DNA from: Eudoraea sp.
GTDB lineage: Bacteria > Bacteroidota > Bacteroidia > Flavobacteriales > Flavobacteriaceae
Assembly: GCA_013042125.1 (NCBI GenBank)
Contig: JABDQS010000307.1
Span: forward strand, 1 to 10,554
Length of the DNA: 10,554 nt
Reading direction: 5' to 3'
In this document: one piece after another, positions 7,747-10,554 of the stretch
How the letters are laid out: each line of letters opens with the position of its first letter
How positions within the stretch are numbered: position 1 is the first letter of the stretch
Position numbers and translations under genes: made by a program
The notes under the pieces: generated by a model
What the model saw: the letters and a program-made list of their open reading frames with translations, nothing else
What the model was told of the DNA's origin: nothing
Databases searched by the model: none

Positions 7747-8433
7747 TTAAAAGTTTGGGCTCAGTGTATGTCCTTTGTAGAAAGCGTCAATGATATCTAC
7801 TACTTCTTCGGCAGTATCCACTGTTTTAATTAGATCAAGATCTTCAGGGCTAATATTTCCTGCAGCCAACATTGTATTTCGTATCCATTCTAACAGACCA
7901 CTCCAGAACTTAGTGCCCACAAGGATTATGGGGAATTTTCCTATTTTATTTGTTTGAATAAGAGTAATGGCCTCAAATAATTCGTCTAAGGTGCCAAATC
8001 CACCAGGCATTACTACAAATCCCTGAGAGTATTTGACGAACATAACCTTCCGGACAAAAAAGTAATCAAAATCCAGGCTCTTATCTCTATCTATATAAGG
8101 ATTGTCATGCTGCTCAAAGGGTAGGTCAATATTGAGGCCAACAGAAGTGCCTCCGGCTAAATGTGCACCTCTATTCCCAGCCTCCATAATTCCCGGACCA
8201 CCACCTGTGATGATCCCATATCCTGCTTCCGAAACACATTTAGCTATTGAAACGGCCAATTCATAATGATGGTCGTCTGGTTTGGTTCTCGCCGAACCAA
8301 AGATGGTAACACAGGGGCCAATGACGCTCATCTTCTCAAAACCCATGACAAATTCGCCCATGATCTTAAAAATTGCCCATGAGTCATTGGTCTTTATTTC
8401 ATTCCAACCTTTGTGATGTTTTTCTTTTCTCAT
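7747..8433 (-). CDS. LOG family / TIGR00730 Rossmann-fold protein (nucleoside 5'-monophosphate phosphoribohydrolase-like)
   Basis: Complete 228-residue cytoplasmic protein. The family, long misnamed lysine decarboxylase, includes LOG enzymes that split the N-glycosidic bond of (cytokinin) nucleoside 5'-monophosphates to release base and ribose 5-phosphate. Both signature motifs are intact: GGGPGIMEAGNRGA at 77-90 and PGGFGTLDE at 143-151, with R128 and E151 in the usual active-site positions. The Rossmann start VTIFGSART is at 42-50. An N-terminal extension of about 35 residues (NDSWAIFKIMGEFVMGFEKM) precedes the fold. It reads like the version common in Bacteroidota, which supports the ATG at 8433 over internal Mets at residues 25, 30 or 35. 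No clear Shine-Dalgarno. It lies 60 bp after uvrA and 7 bp before the barrel-protein gene. The physiological substrate cannot be read from sequence; AMP-type nucleotides are plausible. Confidence 0.92.
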   Translation of the reverse strand: MRKEKHHKGWNEIKTNDSWAIFKIMGEFVMGFEKMSVIGPCVTIFGSARTKPDDHHYELAVSIAKCVSEAGYGIITGGGPGIMEAGNRGAHLAGGTSVGLNIDLPFEQHDNPYIDRDKSLDFDYFFVRKVMFVKYSQGFVVMPGGFGTLDELFEAITLIQTNKIGKFPIILVGTKFWSGLLEWIRNTMLAAGNISPEDLDLIKTVDTAEEVVDIIDAFYKGHTLSPNF

Positions 8434-8457
8434 CTTGTTATACTGTAAAACGAATAA

Positions 8458-8486
8458 TTTACCGACTCATTATAAAGGTCGGTAAA
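8458..8486. repeat. Perfect 9-bp inverted repeat between uvrA and the LOG-like gene
   Basis: Arms TTTACCGAC (8458-8466) and GTCGGTAAA (8478-8486) are exact reverse complements around an 11-nt spacer; half-sites start 20 bp apart, close to two helical turns. It begins 7 nt after the uvrA stop on the minus strand and ends 24 nt before the LOG-like ATG. It could be an operator, or an RNA hairpin in the uvrA read-through transcript. No clean U-tract follows on either strand (TTATTCGTTTT on minus), so a classical terminator is only weakly supported. Confidence 0.6.
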
Positions 8487-8497
8487 ACAATTATCAA
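8469..8497 (-). promoter_or_regulatory. Sigma70-like candidate promoter for the LOG-like gene
   Basis: On the minus strand TTGATA (8492-8497, overlapping the uvrA stop) and TATAAT (8469-8474) are separated by exactly 17 bp. This is five of six and six of six matches to the enterobacterial -35/-10 consensus. The -10 sits in the loop of the inverted repeat at 8458-8486. Flavobacteria normally use TTG...TAnnTTTG, which this does not match well, so activity in the native host is doubtful despite the good score. Confidence 0.35.
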
Positions 8498-10554
8498 AGG
8501 CTCATGGCGAGGTTTAATTCTTTTTTCAGGAAATGTGCCGTATAGCTCTTTTCGTTTAAAGCTACCTCTTCCGGAGAGCCTTCTGCAACTATCATCCCAC
8601 CACCTTTACCTCCTTCATAACCAATATCAATAATATGATCTGCCATTTTTATTACATCCATATTGTGTTCTATGATCAATATGGTATTCCCTTTATCCAC
8701 TAATCTATTTAATACTTCCATCAACACACGTATATCTTCAAAATGTAGTCCGGTAGTGGGTTCATCCAGGATATAAAAAGTATTCCCCGTATCTCGTTTA
8801 GATAATTCGGTGGCCAGTTTCACTCGTTGTGCTTCACCACCAGATAATGTGGTGGACTGTTGTCCCAGAGAAATATAGCCCAGCCCCACATCTTGTATGG
8901 TTTTCAATTTCCTGTATATCTTTGGGATATTCTCAAAAAATTCTACCGCTTCATCGATCGTCATTTCCAATACATCTGAGATCGATTTTCCTTTGTACCT
9001 GATTTCAAGAGTTTCCCGATTAAATCGTTTTCCATTACAAGTTTCACATTCTACATAAACATCGGGAAGAAAATTCATTTCAATCACTCGTAGTCCGCCT
9101 CCCTTGCAGGTCTCGCATCTGCCTCCTTTCACATTGAAACTAAACCTGCCCGGTTTATAACCCCTGATTGCTGCCTCGGGTGTTTTTGTAAACAAGGTCC
9201 TGATCTCACTGAAAACTCCGGTATAGGTCGCCGGATTAGATCGCGGGGTTCTGCCAATTGGTGATTGGTTAATGTCAATTACCTTGTCTGCATGCTCTAA
9301 TCCTGTTATATTTTTATAGGGCATCGGTTTTTTTACCCCATTGAAGTAATGTGCATTCATAATAGGGTAGAGAGTTTCATTTACCAAAGTTGATTTACCA
9401 CTTCCGGAAACGCCGGTTACACCGATCATTTTACCCAAAGGAAAATGAGCCGTAATATTCTTTAGATTATTACCTGTGCACCCCTCCAGCAAAATTTGTT
9501 TGCCATTGCCTTTACGCCTTTTTTTGGGAGTGAGAATTTCTTTTACCCCGGTCATGTAATCTGCAGTTAAGGTATGGTGTAGTTTCAATTCTGCCGGTGT
9601 CCCTTCCGAGATGATCTCACCGCCATGCTTCCCCGCAAATGGACCTATATCTATGACATGATCCGCGCTTTCTATCATCTCCTTGTCATGTTCTACGACA
9701 ATTATCGAATTCCCCAGATCTCTTAATGCTTCCAATGACTTTATCAGGCGATCATTATCCCGTTGGTGAAGTCCTATACTGGGTTCATCCAGAATATACA
9801 GCACTCCTACCAATTGAGATCCGATCTGTGTAGCTAGCCTTATACGCTGTGCTTCCCCTCCGGATAAGGATTTAGAACTTCTGTTCAAAGAAAGATAATC
9901 TAAGCCTACATCTAACAGAAACTGGAGCCTGCTATTTATTTCCTTGATAATTTCGGCTGCGATTATTTTTTGATTGCCTTCCAGAGTTTCATCTAGTTTA
10001 TTGAAAAATGCTGCCAGTTCCACAATATCCATGGCAGCCAATTCTGCGATATTTTTATTTCCAATTCTGAAATTCAATGATGCCTTCTTAAGTCTGGAGC
10101 CTTCACATTCCGGACATTGGATCTTATCCATATATTCTTTGGCCCAACGCTTAATTGAGGTAGAATCTGCGCCTTTAAATTGATTTTTGATAAAATTAGC
10201 TATGCCTTCATAATCTATTTTGTAGTCTCTTTTTACCCCTAGCGTTTTTGAATCTAATACAAAACTGTCTTCACCTCCATATAGAATAAGATTCATGGCA
10301 TCTTGAGAGATCTGTTCCATAGGATCCGACAGTTCAAAATTATAGCGTTTAGCTATAGTTTCTAACTGTCTGAACGCCCAGGATTTTTTGTATTCACCCA
10401 AAGGGGCGATTCCTCCCGCAGCAATCGACAATTTTTTATTAGGGAATATCTTTTCTTCATTCACCTCGTAGATGTGCCCCAGTCCGTTGCAAGTGTCACA
10501 CATGCCTTTTGGTGAATTAAAGGAGAATGTATTGGGTTCTGGAGTAGGGTAGGA
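8494..10554 (-). CDS. uvrA: UvrA, excinuclease ABC subunit A (5' end cut by window edge)
   Basis: Damage-recognition ATPase of UvrABC nucleotide excision repair; it dimerises, loads UvrB at lesions, and acts on chromosomal DNA. 686 residues are visible, in frame to the right edge; the Met at 10503 is internal, since FSFNSPKG of the family precedes it. About 250 N-terminal residues, with the first Walker A and the UvrB-binding domain, lie outside. Numbered from 10554, the features are zinc cysteines CDTC (19-22) and CPEC (147-150), ABC signature LSGGEAQR (230-237), Walker B ILDEPS (254-259), second Walker A GVSGSGKST (381-389), second zinc module CETC-x19-CETC (480-506), second LSGGEAQR (570-577), and Walker B ILDEPTTGLH (595-604). 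The block DINQSPIGRTPRSNPATYTG is present. All motifs are intact. Because the UvrB-binding region is off-window, UvrA1 and UvrA2 paralogues cannot be separated. The stop (TGA, 8494-8496) overlaps a putative -35 of the next gene. Confidence 0.97.
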   Translation of the reverse strand, partial: SYPTPEPNTFSFNSPKGMCDTCNGLGHIYEVNEEKIFPNKKLSIAAGGIAPLGEYKKSWAFRQLETIAKRYNFELSDPMEQISQDAMNLILYGGEDSFVLDSKTLGVKRDYKIDYEGIANFIKNQFKGADSTSIKRWAKEYMDKIQCPECEGSRLKKASLNFRIGNKNIAELAAMDIVELAAFFNKLDETLEGNQKIIAAEIIKEINSRLQFLLDVGLDYLSLNRSSKSLSGGEAQRIRLATQIGSQLVGVLYILDEPSIGLHQRDNDRLIKSLEALRDLGNSIIVVEHDKEMIESADHVIDIGPFAGKHGGEIISEGTPAELKLHHTLTADYMTGVKEILTPKKRRKGNGKQILLEGCTGNNLKNITAHFPLGKMIGVTGVSGSGKSTLVNETLYPIMNAHYFNGVKKPMPYKNITGLEHADKVIDINQSPIGRTPRSNPATYTGVFSEIRTLFTKTPEAAIRGYKPGRFSFNVKGGRCETCKGGGLRVIEMNFLPDVYVECETCNGKRFNRETLEIRYKGKSISDVLEMTIDEAVEFFENIPKIYRKLKTIQDVGLGYISLGQQSTTLSGGEAQRVKLATELSKRDTGNTFYILDEPTTGLHFEDIRVLMEVLNRLVDKGNTILIIEHNMDVIKMADHIIDIGYEGGKGGGMIVAEGSPEEVALNEKSYTAHFLKKELNLAMSL

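Noticed and set aside
8494..10503. Met at 10503 as the start of a short UvrA-like protein
   Set aside because: The frame stays open to the right edge with family-conserved residues (NTFSFNSPKG) just before this Met, so it is internal and the gene is merely cut by the window.

Overview
The window is about 40% GC, and all five genes lie on the minus strand, so transcription runs right to left. The organism is most likely a member of the Bacteroidota, probably Flavobacteriaceae. The grounds are a single-chain E1alpha/E1beta 2-oxoacid dehydrogenase, a large outer-membrane protein ending in Phe, weak or absent Shine-Dalgarno sequences, and a UvrA and LOG-type protein that read like flavobacterial versions. 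The genus cannot be called from the sequence.

Layout in transcription order. (1) uvrA, the C-terminal 686 residues of the excinuclease ABC damage sensor; its N-terminus lies off the right edge. (2) A 60-bp gap holding a perfect 9-bp inverted repeat whose loop contains a TATAAT. (3) A LOG/TIGR00730-type nucleotide phosphoribohydrolase homologue. (4) Only 7 bp later, a secreted 944-residue protein made of an M1-aminopeptidase-like region without HExxH or GxMEN, followed by a C-terminal outer-membrane beta-barrel. (5) A 156-bp AT-rich gap with a weak hairpin, a site matching 17 of 19 positions of the enterobacterial Fur consensus, and candidate promoters. (6) A fused 2-oxoacid (probably branched-chain) dehydrogenase E1. 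(7) A 130-bp gap with nothing convincing. (8) A fusion of an APH-type kinase and a PLP phospho-lyase/class III aminotransferase, cut by the left edge. No stretch over 300 bases lacks a gene. No RNA genes, insertion sequences, CRISPR arrays or attachment sites were seen.

How the genes may relate. uvrA, the LOG-like gene and the barrel gene look like one transcriptional run, with the last two tightly linked. The E1 and kinase/phospho-lyase genes form a second, catabolic run. E1 would feed acyl-CoA from 2-oxoacids. The fusion could phosphorylate an amino alcohol (hydroxylysine- or ethanolamine-like) and then release phosphate and ammonia to give an aldehyde. E2 and E3 of the dehydrogenase complex are not in the window.

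This is mostly core-metabolism chromosome; I see no defence system or mobile island. The best leads are the metal-site-less M1 protein with its barrel, the Fur-like box before E1, the reciprocal Asp/Asn exchange at the E1 Mg-ThDP site, the kinase/phospho-lyase fusion, and the dyad around the putative -10 before the LOG-like gene.
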